Source: Microbacterium sp. MYb62 (lineage in GTDB: Bacteria > Actinomycetota > Actinomycetes > Actinomycetales > Microbacteriaceae). Taken from it: 64,000 nucleotides of DNA. The position numbers were made by a program, and so were the translations under genes. Below the pieces are notes generated by a model. That model was not told where the DNA came from. It ran no database searches and worked only from the letters and a program-made list of their open reading frames with translations. Below are positions 48,048 through 56,601 of this stretch, in pieces. The stretch covers positions 1 through 64,000 of the forward strand of contig NZ_PCOY01000006.1 in the NCBI RefSeq assembly GCF_002979475.1, given 5' to 3'. The stretch's first letter is position 1; each line of letters starts with the position of its first letter.

Positions 48048-49202
48048 ATGCTTCAGGTGAAGGCTCTGCCTCTGGCGGAACTCCGCGAGCGCAGCAGTGA
48101 GAAGTGGCGGGAGTACCCCGCGGATGTCCTGCCGCTGTTCGTCGCGGAGACCGACTTCCCCCTGGCGCAGGCAATCTCATCGGCGCTGCAGCGTGCCGTG
48201 GAGATCGGCGATACCGGGTATGTCGCTTCGCGGACGCCGCTCGCCGAGTCCTTCGCGGCGTTCGCGGCTCGGCGCTACGGGTGGGAGCCGGATCCTGCCC
48301 GCATGCGCAGCACCGCTGATGTGAGCATGGGGATCGTCGAGATCCTCCGCCGGGTCACGCAGCCCGGTGAACGGGTCGTCGTCACACCTCCGGTGTATCC
48401 GCCGTTCTACGATCTGGTCGCCGAAGCGGGCGCCGAGGTCGAGCGGGTTCCGCTGCGCGACACCGGAACGGGCTGGGAGCTCGATCTCGACGGGATTCGT
48501 GCGGCCTTCGACGACGGTGCGACCGCGATCCTGCTCTGCAATCCGCACAATCCGACCGGAACGGTGCACGATCGGGAGAGCCTGGCCGCGCTCGCGGAGC
48601 TGGCGGACGAGTTCGGTGTCGCGGTCGTCTCTGACGAGATCCATGCGCCGCTCGCTCAGCCGGGGACCGGCTTCACCCCGTTCCTGGCGGTGAGCGACGC
48701 GGCGCAGCGGGTGGGTTACGCGATCGTGAGCGCCAGCAAGGCGTTCAACCTCGCCGGGCTGAAATGTGCCCTCATGGTCACGGCCGACGAGCAGACGAGC
48801 GCTGTCGTTCGCGGGCTGCCGGTCGAGGTCGAGTGGCGCACGGGACAGTTCGGTCTGCTCGCCGCGGTCGCGGCCTTCTCCGAGGAGAGCGACCCGTGGC
48901 TCGACGGACTTCTGCGCACCCTGGATGAGAATCGGGTACTCCTGGAAGACCTTCTCGCCGCTCACCTTCCCGGGGCGCGTTATCGGATGCCGGATGCCGG
49001 GTACCTCGCGTGGATCGATCTGTCTGCGATGGAGTGGGGCGACAACCCGGCGCGACGCATCCTGAGGGATGCCAAGGTCGCCCTGCACTTCGGTCCGGCC
49101 TTCGGCACGGAGGGCGCCGGTCATGTGCGACTGAACTTCGGGACCAGCCCGGAGATCCTGACCGAGGCCATCGAGCGCATCGCGGCGCTCGTGGGCCGAT
49201 GA
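48048..49202 (+). CDS. MalY/PatB-family PLP-dependent C-S lyase or aminotransferase
   Basis: A 384-residue fold-type I PLP enzyme. It opens with SSEKWREYPADVLPLFVAETDFP, typical of MalY/PatB, has ILLCNPHNPTGTVHD, VVSDEIHAPLAQPG, and the PLP lysine in VSASKAFNLAGLKCA. The family includes cystathionine beta-lyases. Its position after sufT invites a sulfur-supply link, but the fold subgroup is not SufS. SD GGGAG precedes ATG 48048. The end overlaps the MFS gene (ATGA). Confidence 0.88.
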   Translation: MLQVKALPLAELRERSSEKWREYPADVLPLFVAETDFPLAQAISSALQRAVEIGDTGYVASRTPLAESFAAFAARRYGWEPDPARMRSTADVSMGIVEILRRVTQPGERVVVTPPVYPPFYDLVAEAGAEVERVPLRDTGTGWELDLDGIRAAFDDGATAILLCNPHNPTGTVHDRESLAALAELADEFGVAVVSDEIHAPLAQPGTGFTPFLAVSDAAQRVGYAIVSASKAFNLAGLKCALMVTADEQTSAVVRGLPVEVEWRTGQFGLLAAVAAFSEESDPWLDGLLRTLDENRVLLEDLLAAHLPGARYRMPDAGYLAWIDLSAMEWGDNPARRILRDAKVALHFGPAFGTEGAGHVRLNFGTSPEILTEAIERIAALVGR

Positions 49203-50569
49203 CCACCCCGGCCGACACCGCGACGATCTGGGATCGCCATCGCATCTGGGTGACGCTCGGTGCGGTCGCGCTGATCTTCCTCGCCGCGATCGAGGCGCTC
49301 GCGGTGACCACCGTGATGCCGATCGTGAGTCACGCGCTCGACGGAGAGGCGCTGTTCGCCGTCGCGTTCGCGGGGACGCTCGCCACGAGCGTGATCGGCA
49401 TGGTCGCCACCGGCGCCTGGTCGGACGCCCGGGGTCCCCGCGGCGCACTGTATGTGGCGGTGACCCTCTTCATCATCGGGCTGCTGATCTCGGGCTTCGC
49501 GGTGACGATGCACCAGTTCCTGATCGGACGGCTGGTGCAGGGCCTGGGTACGGGTGGGCAGACCGTCGCTCTCTACGTCGTGGTGGCACGGCTGTATCCG
49601 CCGCATCTGCACGGACGCATCTTCGCAGCCTTCGCCGCGGCCTGGGTCGTGCCCTCGATGATCGGGCCGTTCCTCGCCGGAGCGGTGGCCGAGTATCTCG
49701 ACTGGCGTTGGGCGTTCCTCGGCGTCGCAGTCCTCACCGGCGCGGCATTCCTGATGATCGCCGTGCGGCTTCGCGGTGTGGACCTCGGCCGCGGTGAGCC
49801 GCAGGATCCGCGCGCGCTCCTCATCCGTCTGGCGCTGGCGATCGTCGTGGCGGTCCTCGTCGTCGTGATCGGATTCTCGGCCGAGGAGGATCCGGTGATC
49901 GGATGGCCGGTCGCTCTCGGGGCCGTCCTGGCGATCGGATTCGCCGTACTGCCGCTCCTGCCTCGGCGCACCCTGCGCGCGGGAACGGGACTGCCCAGCG
50001 TGGTGCTGATGCGCGGGATCGTCGCGGGAGCGTTCTTCGCCGCCGAGGCATACATCCCCTACCTGCTGATGAAGAAGTTCGATTTCAGCGCGACCTGGGC
50101 GGGCATCGCGCTGATGCTCGCCGCCCTGGCCTGGGCCGGCGCCTCGGCGCTGCAGGGAAGATTCGGCGAGCGGCTGGGCAACCACCGCATCACTCTGCTC
50201 AGCCTCAGCTCCCTCCTGATCGCGCTTCTGTGCGTGCTCGCCGCCGCGGTGCTCGATGTCTCGGCGGCTGTCGTCGTGCTGGGGTGGGCGTTCGCCGGAG
50301 GGGGGATGGGGCTGCTGTATCCGCGTCTCACCGTGCTGACTCTGGCGTACTCGGACGAGACGAATCAGGGATTCAACTCCTCCGCGCTCTCGATCTCGGA
50401 TGCGACGGGATCGGCTGTCGCGATCGCACTGGCCGGGCTCGGGGTCGCATCCCTCGGGGGAGAGGCCGCCGCATTCGGCGTGGTCTTCGCCTTCTGCATC
50501 GTCCTCGCTGTGCTCGCCGTGGTCCCCGGACTCAGGCTCGGGCACGCGGCGGAGTCGCCGACGTACTGA
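49199..50569 (+). CDS. MFS transporter (DHA2-like multidrug type)
   Basis: A 456-residue major facilitator with about 14 hydrophobic helices. Motif A is GAWSDARGPRGALY between helices 2 and 3. LIGRLVQGLGTGGQTVALYVV and AAWVVPSMIGPFLAG follow as in drug:proton antiporters. It begins inside the stop of the patB-like gene, and its last 38 bases overlap the bioQ gene on the other strand. Substrate unknown; it may export a compound related to the lyase. Confidence 0.85.
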   Translation: MTTPADTATIWDRHRIWVTLGAVALIFLAAIEALAVTTVMPIVSHALDGEALFAVAFAGTLATSVIGMVATGAWSDARGPRGALYVAVTLFIIGLLISGFAVTMHQFLIGRLVQGLGTGGQTVALYVVVARLYPPHLHGRIFAAFAAAWVVPSMIGPFLAGAVAEYLDWRWAFLGVAVLTGAAFLMIAVRLRGVDLGRGEPQDPRALLIRLALAIVVAVLVVVIGFSAEEDPVIGWPVALGAVLAIGFAVLPLLPRRTLRAGTGLPSVVLMRGIVAGAFFAAEAYIPYLLMKKFDFSATWAGIALMLAALAWAGASALQGRFGERLGNHRITLLSLSSLLIALLCVLAAAVLDVSAAVVVLGWAFAGGGMGLLYPRLTVLTLAYSDETNQGFNSSALSISDATGSAVAIALAGLGVASLGGEAAAFGVVFAFCIVLAVLAVVPGLRLGHAAESPTY

Positions 50570-51116
50570 GGCCGCCTGCGAGGGCTGCGACACCGAGGTC
50601 GAAGACCCGGTCGAGTCCGGCGGTGACATCGGCCTCTCCCGCATCGGGCAGCGCGCCGTGGCTGTCGGCATGCATGCGCTGCTGCACGAGGGTGGCGTGT
50701 CCGAGCACGAAATGCAGGAGGGCGGCACCGCGGTCGTCGGCTTCCGTCGCGCCCTGAGCGCGCAGCGCCTCCGTCAGCACCGCCTGAGCGTGCGAAGAGC
50801 CGAGCTGGAGGGCGTAGGTGCTGAGCACGAGTTCCGCGCCGTCGCGGTACGAGAACAGCGCGTCGCGGATGCCGCGTGCGGCGGCGAGGACGCCGTTGCT
50901 CCCGCGGGGGATCGAGGCCGTGATCCGGTCGGCGAGTTCGGCGAGCAGCTCCTGCTTGTTCGCGAAGTGCCAGTACAGTGCGCTGGGCTGAACGTCCAGT
51001 CGCGCGGCGATGCGGCGCATCGAGAGGTCAGCGAGCCCGACCTCGTCGAGAAGGGCGAGCGCACTCCGGGCGACGCTGTCTCGATCGTGTCGTGCCGGAT
51101 TGGGCTCTGGGCTCAT
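50532..51116 (-). CDS. bioQ: BioQ-like TetR repressor of biotin transport
   Basis: A 194-residue TetR-family regulator with HTH DLSMRRIAARLDVQPSALYWHFANKQELL. The C-terminal domain fits the BioQ group. The key evidence is the shared promoter region: two TGAAC-N3-GTTCA palindromes, matching the known BioQ binding site of corynebacteria and mycobacteria, lie between it and bioMN-like genes. TATAAT at 51128-51123 ends 7 bases before the ATG at 51116, so the message is probably leaderless. The 3' end overlaps the MFS gene by 38 bases. Confidence 0.8.
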   Translation of the reverse strand: MSPEPNPARHDRDSVARSALALLDEVGLADLSMRRIAARLDVQPSALYWHFANKQELLAELADRITASIPRGSNGVLAAARGIRDALFSYRDGAELVLSTYALQLGSSHAQAVLTEALRAQGATEADDRGAALLHFVLGHATLVQQRMHADSHGALPDAGEADVTAGLDRVFDLGVAALAGGLSTSATPPRARA

Positions 51117-51122
51117 GCTCCG

Positions 51123-51157
51123 ATTATAGTGAACGACGTTCAGGTGAACGGTGTTCA
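51123..51157. promoter_or_regulatory. bioQ promoter and two tandem BioQ-type operators
   Basis: TGAACGACGTTCA (51130-51142) and TGAACGGTGTTCA (51145-51157) are palindromes of TGAAC-N3-GTTCA form, with centres 15 bases apart. The bioQ -10 box TATAAT (51128-51123, minus strand) touches the first operator. Binding would block bioQ and also the rightward bioMN-like genes. Confidence 0.9.
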
Positions 51158-51183
51158 GGTGTGAATCGAGAGCGAGAGTCGAC

Positions 51184-51879
51184 ATGGTGTCCACGCAGCG
51201 CGCACAGGCGACGATCGCGCTGGACAGGGTCTCCGTGCAATTCGACGGCCGCCCGGTGCTGCGAGACGTCACCGTGGAGCTGAGCGCCCCGACGATCGCC
51301 GTCATCGGGGCGAACGGATCGGGGAAGTCGACGTTCGCTCGGTTGTTGAACGGTCTCGTCGCCCCGAGCAGCGGAACGGTGTCCGTGCACGGACGGGACT
51401 CGATGCGCGACCGCGCAGCGGTCCGTCGGCAGGTCGGGTTCGTGTTCACCAACCCCGATGCGCAGATCCTGATGCCGACGCCGGCGGAAGATCTGGCGCT
51501 GTCGCTACGCGGTCGGTCCCCGTTCGACACCGCCGCCCTCGTGCGGGCGACTCTGGAGGCCCACGGTCTCGGTGACCATGCGGACGTTCCTGCGTCGAGT
51601 CTGTCCGGGGGACAGAAGCAGATGCTCGCCTTGGCCTCCGTGCTCATCACCGAACCCGCGCTGATCGTGGCGGACGAGCCGACGACGCTTCTCGATCTGC
51701 GCAATGCCCGCCGCATCGGCGACCTGCTCCTCGCGCAGCAGGCGCAGGTCGTGGTGGTGACCCACGACCTCGAACTGGCCGCGCGTTGCGCGACGGCGGT
51801 GCTGTTCGATGACGGACGGGTGAGCGCCACGGGGGAGCCGGCGATCGTGATCGACGCGTATCGCCGGGCGTGCGCATGA
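51184..51879 (+). CDS. bioM: Energy-coupling factor ATPase (BioM-like)
   Basis: A 231-residue ABC ATPase of an ECF vitamin transporter. Walker A IGANGSGKST (residues 41-50), Q-loop FTNPDAQILMPTPAEDLALSL typical of EcfA, signature SLSGGQKQMLALA, and Walker B LIVADEPTTLLDL. ATG 51184 has GAGAGCGAGAG upstream. It overlaps the EcfT gene (ATGA). The biotin assignment comes from the BioQ-type operators; the S component BioY is not inside the window. Confidence 0.82.
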   Translation: MVSTQRAQATIALDRVSVQFDGRPVLRDVTVELSAPTIAVIGANGSGKSTFARLLNGLVAPSSGTVSVHGRDSMRDRAAVRRQVGFVFTNPDAQILMPTPAEDLALSLRGRSPFDTAALVRATLEAHGLGDHADVPASSLSGGQKQMLALASVLITEPALIVADEPTTLLDLRNARRIGDLLLAQQAQVVVVTHDLELAARCATAVLFDDGRVSATGEPAIVIDAYRRACA

Positions 51880-52469
51880 TCTCCCTGTACCTCCCCGGCA
51901 CCGGCGTCCTCCATCGAGCTCCCGCCGGGGTCAAGCTCGCGATGCTGGCGATCGGCGCCCTCGTGCTCTCGCTGTATCCTCACGATCCCGTGAGTATCGC
52001 GGTGGCACTGATCGTGGTCCTCGGGCTGTACCGTGTCGACGGCCTCCCGTTCCGCGTTCCGCTGGCCGAGATCTGGCGTCTGCGCTGGATCGTCCTGGTG
52101 CTCGCCGCCGCCCTGTTGATCTTCGTCTCGCCCACAGCCGCGTGGATCAACACGGGTAGGGTCGTCGCGGTGCTCCTCCTGGCGGGTCTGCTGACCCTCA
52201 CCACCCGGATGTCCGATCTGCTCGCCGTGCTGCAGCGCCTCGTGAATCCGCTTCGCCGTCTCGGACTCGATCCGCAGGCTGTGGCGCTCGCGATCTCGCT
52301 GACGCTCACGACGATCCCGGTGATCGCCGGCTTCGCCGAGCAGGTGCGGGAAGCGGAGCGGGCCCGCGGCGTGCGGCTGGGAGTCCGCAGCGTCCTGCCG
52401 CCGCTCGTTCTGGCGCTGCGCCACGCGGACGATGTGGGCGACGCTCTGGCGGCGCGGGGCATCGGCTGA
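51876..52469 (+). CDS. bioN: Energy-coupling factor transmembrane protein EcfT (BioN-like)
   Basis: A 197-residue membrane protein with about five hydrophobic segments. The coupling motif of EcfT proteins appears as AEQVREAERARGVRLG (the Ala-Arg-Gly box) near the C-terminus, with a second similar box DALAARG just before the end. It begins with YLPGTGVLHRAPAGVKLAML, standard for CbiQ/BioN. Works with BioM; an S component must come from elsewhere. Confidence 0.85.
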   Translation: MISLYLPGTGVLHRAPAGVKLAMLAIGALVLSLYPHDPVSIAVALIVVLGLYRVDGLPFRVPLAEIWRLRWIVLVLAAALLIFVSPTAAWINTGRVVAVLLLAGLLTLTTRMSDLLAVLQRLVNPLRRLGLDPQAVALAISLTLTTIPVIAGFAEQVREAERARGVRLGVRSVLPPLVLALRHADDVGDALAARGIG

Positions 52470-52472
52470 GAC

Positions 52473-53783
52473 CTAGGCCGGTACGAGGACTCCCGCTGCG
52501 GCCGACGGCGCGTTCGTCTCCTGAGATGCGAGACGGAGAGCGGTGAGGAGCAGCGCGACGGCGATGAGCGCGGTGGCGACGGACGTGCCGAGGACCAGCA
52601 GCAGCACGACGCCGAGAAGACCGCTCAGCGCGCCGGCGACCAGCCGCCGCCGCGATGCCGTCGCGTGTGGCGCGGGGTGCGACTCGAATCGGGTGAATGC
52701 GACCGCGACGAGAGCCGTGAGTGCCACAGCGGTCGCGAGCCAGAGAGGGCGGGCCGCCCACCAGTCGGTGCTGTCGAGTGCCGGCAGCACCGCTCCCGTG
52801 GTGAGGGCGTACACCGCCGTGGCGCCGGCCATCAGGAGGAGGACGGGCATGTGCCACAGGTAGATCGTCATGGTGCGGACGGTCACGAAGTCGGTGAACG
52901 CGGCGACGCTCCGCCGGCGACTGAACCGCTCGAGGCGTCCGCGGTGCAGCGAGAGCAGACTCGTGTGGGCGACGCCCACGAGGAGCAGCGCTGCGGTGGG
53001 CGGGTTGATGTTCGCGATGAGGTCGGGGGAGTACACCCCTGTTGCGAACGTCACGACGAGCAGGAGAAGCGCGGCGACGCCCGCGGATGCGCGGACCCGC
53101 CTGCTGAGCCTGTCGATCCGTCCGTCGGCGAGGAAGAAGCCGAGCTGCTGCAGTGCCATCCAGACGAAGGCGAGGTTCAGGAATCCGAGCCCCTCGAGGC
53201 CGGTCGCTGCGCGCAGCACGTCGACCGCGAGCGCCGCGAGGGCGAGGATCCCGATGGTGCGGTACGGCGCTCGCTCGTGCGCAGCGGCGAGCAGGGGGAG
53301 CAGCGCCTGGCAGAGCAGGAAGACACCCAGGAACCACAGCGGCTGCCCGTAGCGGAACCCCGCGGTCGCGATGAGCTCGGCCGGGACGCCGAAGACGGTG
53401 AGCAGCGCCAGGCCGACCCCGACGATCGCGATCGTGAAGACCGCGGGCCGCAGCAGTCGATGCACACGACCCGCGACGAACCCGACCGCCGTGCCGCCGC
53501 GCTGCTGCATCCGTCGGTACGCGAGGAGCCCGGAGAATCCTCCGATCACGAAGAACAGCGGCATGACCTGGAGGAGCCAGCTGAGCGGTGCGATCCATCC
53601 GGTGCCGTCGCTGGCGTTGTCGAAGACAGGACCGGCGTCGGTGACGGTGACGCCGACCATGATCGCGTGCAGGAGCACGACGCCCAGGACGCACAGCGCC
53701 CGGAGGAAGTCGATCCCGGTGTCCCTGGATGCGCGACGGGGCGCTGCCGGAGCGGCGGTGTGCGACGCCTGGACGATGGCCAT
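52473..53783 (-). CDS. Acyltransferase 3 family membrane protein
   Basis: A 436-residue integral membrane O-acyltransferase with about ten hydrophobic helices. It begins with the family motif RDTGIDFLRALCVLGVVLLHAI (catalytic His candidate), then FFVIGGFSGLLAYRRM and later VRTMTIYLWHMPVLLL. Such enzymes acetylate sugars, peptidoglycan or lipids. ATG 53783 has an ideal GAGGAGG SD. It converges on bioN with 3 bases between stops. Confidence 0.85.
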   Translation of the reverse strand: MAIVQASHTAAPAAPRRASRDTGIDFLRALCVLGVVLLHAIMVGVTVTDAGPVFDNASDGTGWIAPLSWLLQVMPLFFVIGGFSGLLAYRRMQQRGGTAVGFVAGRVHRLLRPAVFTIAIVGVGLALLTVFGVPAELIATAGFRYGQPLWFLGVFLLCQALLPLLAAAHERAPYRTIGILALAALAVDVLRAATGLEGLGFLNLAFVWMALQQLGFFLADGRIDRLSRRVRASAGVAALLLLVVTFATGVYSPDLIANINPPTAALLLVGVAHTSLLSLHRGRLERFSRRRSVAAFTDFVTVRTMTIYLWHMPVLLLMAGATAVYALTTGAVLPALDSTDWWAARPLWLATAVALTALVAVAFTRFESHPAPHATASRRRLVAGALSGLLGVVLLLVLGTSVATALIAVALLLTALRLASQETNAPSAAAGVLVPA

Positions 53784-53881
53784 GGTTCCTCCTCGGGATC
53801 GGTGTCCCAGGAGACTATGGACGCGGTGGCGGCGGAGACATCACCCTCGGGTGCCGTTCCGACCCCCTACGACGGGGTGAG

Positions 53882-54553
53882 TCAGGACGAGGGCTCGACC
53901 AGTCCGGTGTCGTAGGCGAGGATCACGGCGTGTACGCGATCGCGCAGGTTCAGCTTCGCGAGCACCTTCCCGACGTGCGTCTTCACCGTCTGCTCGGCGA
54001 TGAAGAGATCGGCGGCGATCTCGGTGTTGGACCTGCCCTTGCCGATCAGGATGAGCACCTCGCGTTCGCGATCGGTGAGTTCGGCGAGGGCGGTCGCCGA
54101 ACGCGGCGCGCGCGGCCGGCGACCGGCGAACTGCTCGATCATGCGTCGTGTCACGCTGGGGGCGAGGAGCGCATCCCCGCCCGCGACGACCCGCACGGCG
54201 TGCACGAGTTCCTCGGGCAATGCGTCCTTCAGCAGGAATCCGCTGGCACCGGCCTCGAGGGCGTCGTACACGTAGTCGTCGATGTCGAACGTCGTGAGCA
54301 TCAGGATCCGTGGCACATGTGCGGCGGGGTAGGACGGACCGAGGATCCGACGCGTCGCCTCGATGCCGTCGAGTTCCGGCATCCGCACATCCATCAGGAT
54401 CACGTCGGGGTCGAGACGTGCGGACAGGGCGACGGCCTCGGCGCCGTTCGCCGCCTGTCCGGTGACACGGATGCCGTCATGCGCGTCGAGGAGCGCGGCG
54501 AACCCCGCTCTCACCATCGCCTGGTCATCGGCGATGAGCACGGTGATCGTCAC
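53882..54553 (-). CDS. Two-component response regulator, NarL/LuxR type
   Basis: A 223-residue regulator. The receiver has the Asp pocket ADD, the phosphoacceptor in VILMDVRMPELDG (about residue 54), and the switch Thr/Lys (LMLTTFDIDDYVYDAL and LLKDALPEE). The output HTH is LTDREREVLILIGKGRSNTEIAADLFIAEQTVKTHVGKVL. GTG 54553 has AAGGAG six bases upstream, and overlaps the kinase stop. Cognate of the preceding histidine kinase; targets unknown. Confidence 0.94.
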   Translation of the reverse strand: MTITVLIADDQAMVRAGFAALLDAHDGIRVTGQAANGAEAVALSARLDPDVILMDVRMPELDGIEATRRILGPSYPAAHVPRILMLTTFDIDDYVYDALEAGASGFLLKDALPEELVHAVRVVAGGDALLAPSVTRRMIEQFAGRRPRAPRSATALAELTDREREVLILIGKGRSNTEIAADLFIAEQTVKTHVGKVLAKLNLRDRVHAVILAYDTGLVEPSS

Positions 54554-55815
54554 GGGTTCTCCTTGTCGAACGGGGCGGATGCAGGCGTGGCGGAGGGGGC
54601 CGGATCGAGAGGGAGCACGGCATCGACTTCCCAACCGCCGTCGTCTGCGGGGCTCGCGGAGAGGCTTCCTCCGAGGATCTCCGCGCGCTCGCGCATCCCC
54701 CGCAGACCGTAGCCGCCGCCATGCCCTTCAGAGCTGCGCGGCGGTGCGGCGTTGTGCACGCGGATGCGGATGCTGCGGGCCTCGGCGTGCAGCCGCACGC
54801 CGATCCGGGCACCCGGTGCGTGCCGCACGGCATTGCTCAGGGCTTCCTGGACGATGCGGAACGCGGCGATCTGCACCGCGGGGGAGGCCGAGGCGGCGGC
54901 ATCGCCGCCCTCGATCGCGAGGCCGACCTCGACGCCGGCGCGGCGGATGCTGTCGACGAGAGCGGGGATGTCGGCGATGCCCTGCTGAGGTGCCAGTTCG
55001 GCGGTCTGATCCTCGGTGCGGAGAACACCGAGCATGCGCCGCATCTCGGTGAGCGAGCCACGCGCGGTCGCGGCGATGTCGTCGAACTCGGCGGTCGCCG
55101 CATCGCTGAGTTCAGGGATCCGGTACCGCGCCGTCGACGCCTGGACCTGGATCACCGACATGCTGTGCGCGACGACATCGTGCAACTCCCTGGCGATCCG
55201 GGTGCGTTCCTCGACGAGCGCTCGTCTGGCCTCTTCGAGCGCGCTGTGCTCCTTCTCGCGCGTCAGCTCGGCCGCGACCCTGACGCGGCCGGCGACCAGG
55301 GCCGCGATGAGGAACATGGCAGATGCGACCGCGGTCGTCACGATGAGATCGGCCGTGGCGCTGGCGGACGACTCGGGAAGGGCCACCATGTCGGTCCGGA
55401 GCACGGGGGCGAGGAGGGAGACGATCGCCCCGAGGAGGAGAGCGAACGCGCCGAGCCGCGCACCATGCAGGAAGGTGACCACGCCGACGAAGAGCACGAA
55501 GACGAGAAGCGCGGGGACGGACCACGGCCAGGGGGACTGGATCGCCAGATCCGACACGACGGTGAGGGGCAGGGTGAGAGCGCCGGCCGTGAAGAGGGCG
55601 ATCGCCCAGGCCGGGCGGGTGATCGCGAGCAGCGGGGAGGCGCACAGCGCGGCACCGAGGATGAACGACAGCGCCAGTGGTGTCCCGTACAGAGCGGTCT
55701 GGAGGGAGACGAGGACGGCGTACAGCGCCACGACCGCCGCGCACAGTGCCACGAAGGCGGCGGCGCGACGGCTGATCCGTTGGCGGCGCGGTGTGCGCTC
55801 TCGTCGGCGTGCCAT
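54550..55815 (-). CDS. Sensor histidine kinase (HisKA_3/NarL-partner type)
   Basis: A 421-residue membrane sensor. The N-terminal half holds five or six hydrophobic helices (about residues 20-190). The dimerisation domain has the phospho-His in RTRIARELHDVVAHSMSVIQ, and the ATPase domain ends with GGYGLRGMRERAEILGGSLS. ATG 55815 is chosen; ATG 55824 overlaps the DedA stop (ATGA) and is possible. Stimulus unknown. The end overlaps the response regulator. The long open frame upstream of the start is a G+C artefact. Confidence 0.92.
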   Translation of the reverse strand: MARRRERTPRRQRISRRAAAFVALCAAVVALYAVLVSLQTALYGTPLALSFILGAALCASPLLAITRPAWAIALFTAGALTLPLTVVSDLAIQSPWPWSVPALLVFVLFVGVVTFLHGARLGAFALLLGAIVSLLAPVLRTDMVALPESSASATADLIVTTAVASAMFLIAALVAGRVRVAAELTREKEHSALEEARRALVEERTRIARELHDVVAHSMSVIQVQASTARYRIPELSDAATAEFDDIAATARGSLTEMRRMLGVLRTEDQTAELAPQQGIADIPALVDSIRRAGVEVGLAIEGGDAAASASPAVQIAAFRIVQEALSNAVRHAPGARIGVRLHAEARSIRIRVHNAAPPRSSEGHGGGYGLRGMRERAEILGGSLSASPADDGGWEVDAVLPLDPAPSATPASAPFDKENP

Positions 55816-55820
55816 GACTG

Positions 55821-56438
55821 TCATCCTGCCAGCTGCGGGGCCGGCTCGCGGCGGCGACGGGCCGCGGCGATCCGGTCGATCACGAAGCCGATCACGAGGG
55901 CGACGACGATGCCGAGCCCGGCGCTGAGCAGCGGCTGATCCTTGATCCAGGCGCCGGCGAGCAATCCGATCGCGAGGCTGAAGATGCTCCAGCTGAGGCC
56001 GGCGATCAGACTCAGCGGGAGGAAACGCCGCCAGGGGAACCCGAGTGCACCGGCGGACATGTTGACTGCGACACGTCCGACGGGGATGTAGCGGGCACCG
56101 AGGATGAGCGTCGCGCTGCGCTGATCGAGTGCGCGCTGGGCGTACCCGAACGCCGCAGCGACACGGGGGCGTCGCATCCACGCGAAGCGTGTGGTGCCGA
56201 GCCCCCGGCCGATCACGAAGGCGATGTTGTCGCCGATGGCGGCGCCGATCGCCGCGACGGCACCCAGGAGCAGCAGGTTGCCTTCCCCGGTGGATGCGGC
56301 CACGGCCGCCGCGGCGACGAGCACGGTCTCGCTCGGTACCGGCGGGAAGAAGCCGTCGATGACGGTGACGGCGAAGAGGACCAGATACAGCCAGGGCGAT
56401 GCGGTGGCCTGCATGATGAGGTCGTTGAGGATGTCCAC
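55821..56438 (-). CDS. DedA family membrane protein
   Basis: A 205-residue DedA/SNARE-associated protein with about five hydrophobic segments. Signature features: IDGFFPPVPSETVLVAAA (re-entrant loop), GDNIAFVIGRGLG and GARYIPVGRVAVNMSAGALGFPWRRF with the conserved Arg residues. DedA proteins are linked to phospholipid flipping and membrane homeostasis. First gene of the DedA-kinase-regulator operon, so the two-component system may sense envelope state. Confidence 0.92.
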   Translation of the reverse strand: MDILNDLIMQATASPWLYLVLFAVTVIDGFFPPVPSETVLVAAAAVAASTGEGNLLLLGAVAAIGAAIGDNIAFVIGRGLGTTRFAWMRRPRVAAAFGYAQRALDQRSATLILGARYIPVGRVAVNMSAGALGFPWRRFLPLSLIAGLSWSIFSLAIGLLAGAWIKDQPLLSAGLGIVVALVIGFVIDRIAAARRRREPAPQLAG

Positions 56439-56543
56439 TCGAGCACGTTATGCGGGGGGTTGCGGCGCCGGCATCCCTCTGGGGTATCGCAGGCCTCACT
56501 CTCCGGGCTGATCTTGCTGACCGCGGCTCCCGGTCAGGCCGCT

Positions 56544-56569
56544 TATACTGGGAGGCTGGCCGATCGGCC
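56544..56569 (+). promoter_or_regulatory. ABC-F gene promoter and start-site palindrome
   Basis: TATACT at 56544-56549 is a strong -10 box; transcription should start near 56556. GGCCGATCGGCC at 56558-56569 is a perfect 12-base palindrome at the very start of the leader, which spans about 45 bases to GTG 56602. The -35 is not clear. The remaining 56439-56543 gap shows nothing else. Confidence 0.55.
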
Positions 56570-56601
56570 GAACAACCTCCCTGAAAGAACGGACGTCCGC
56601 T

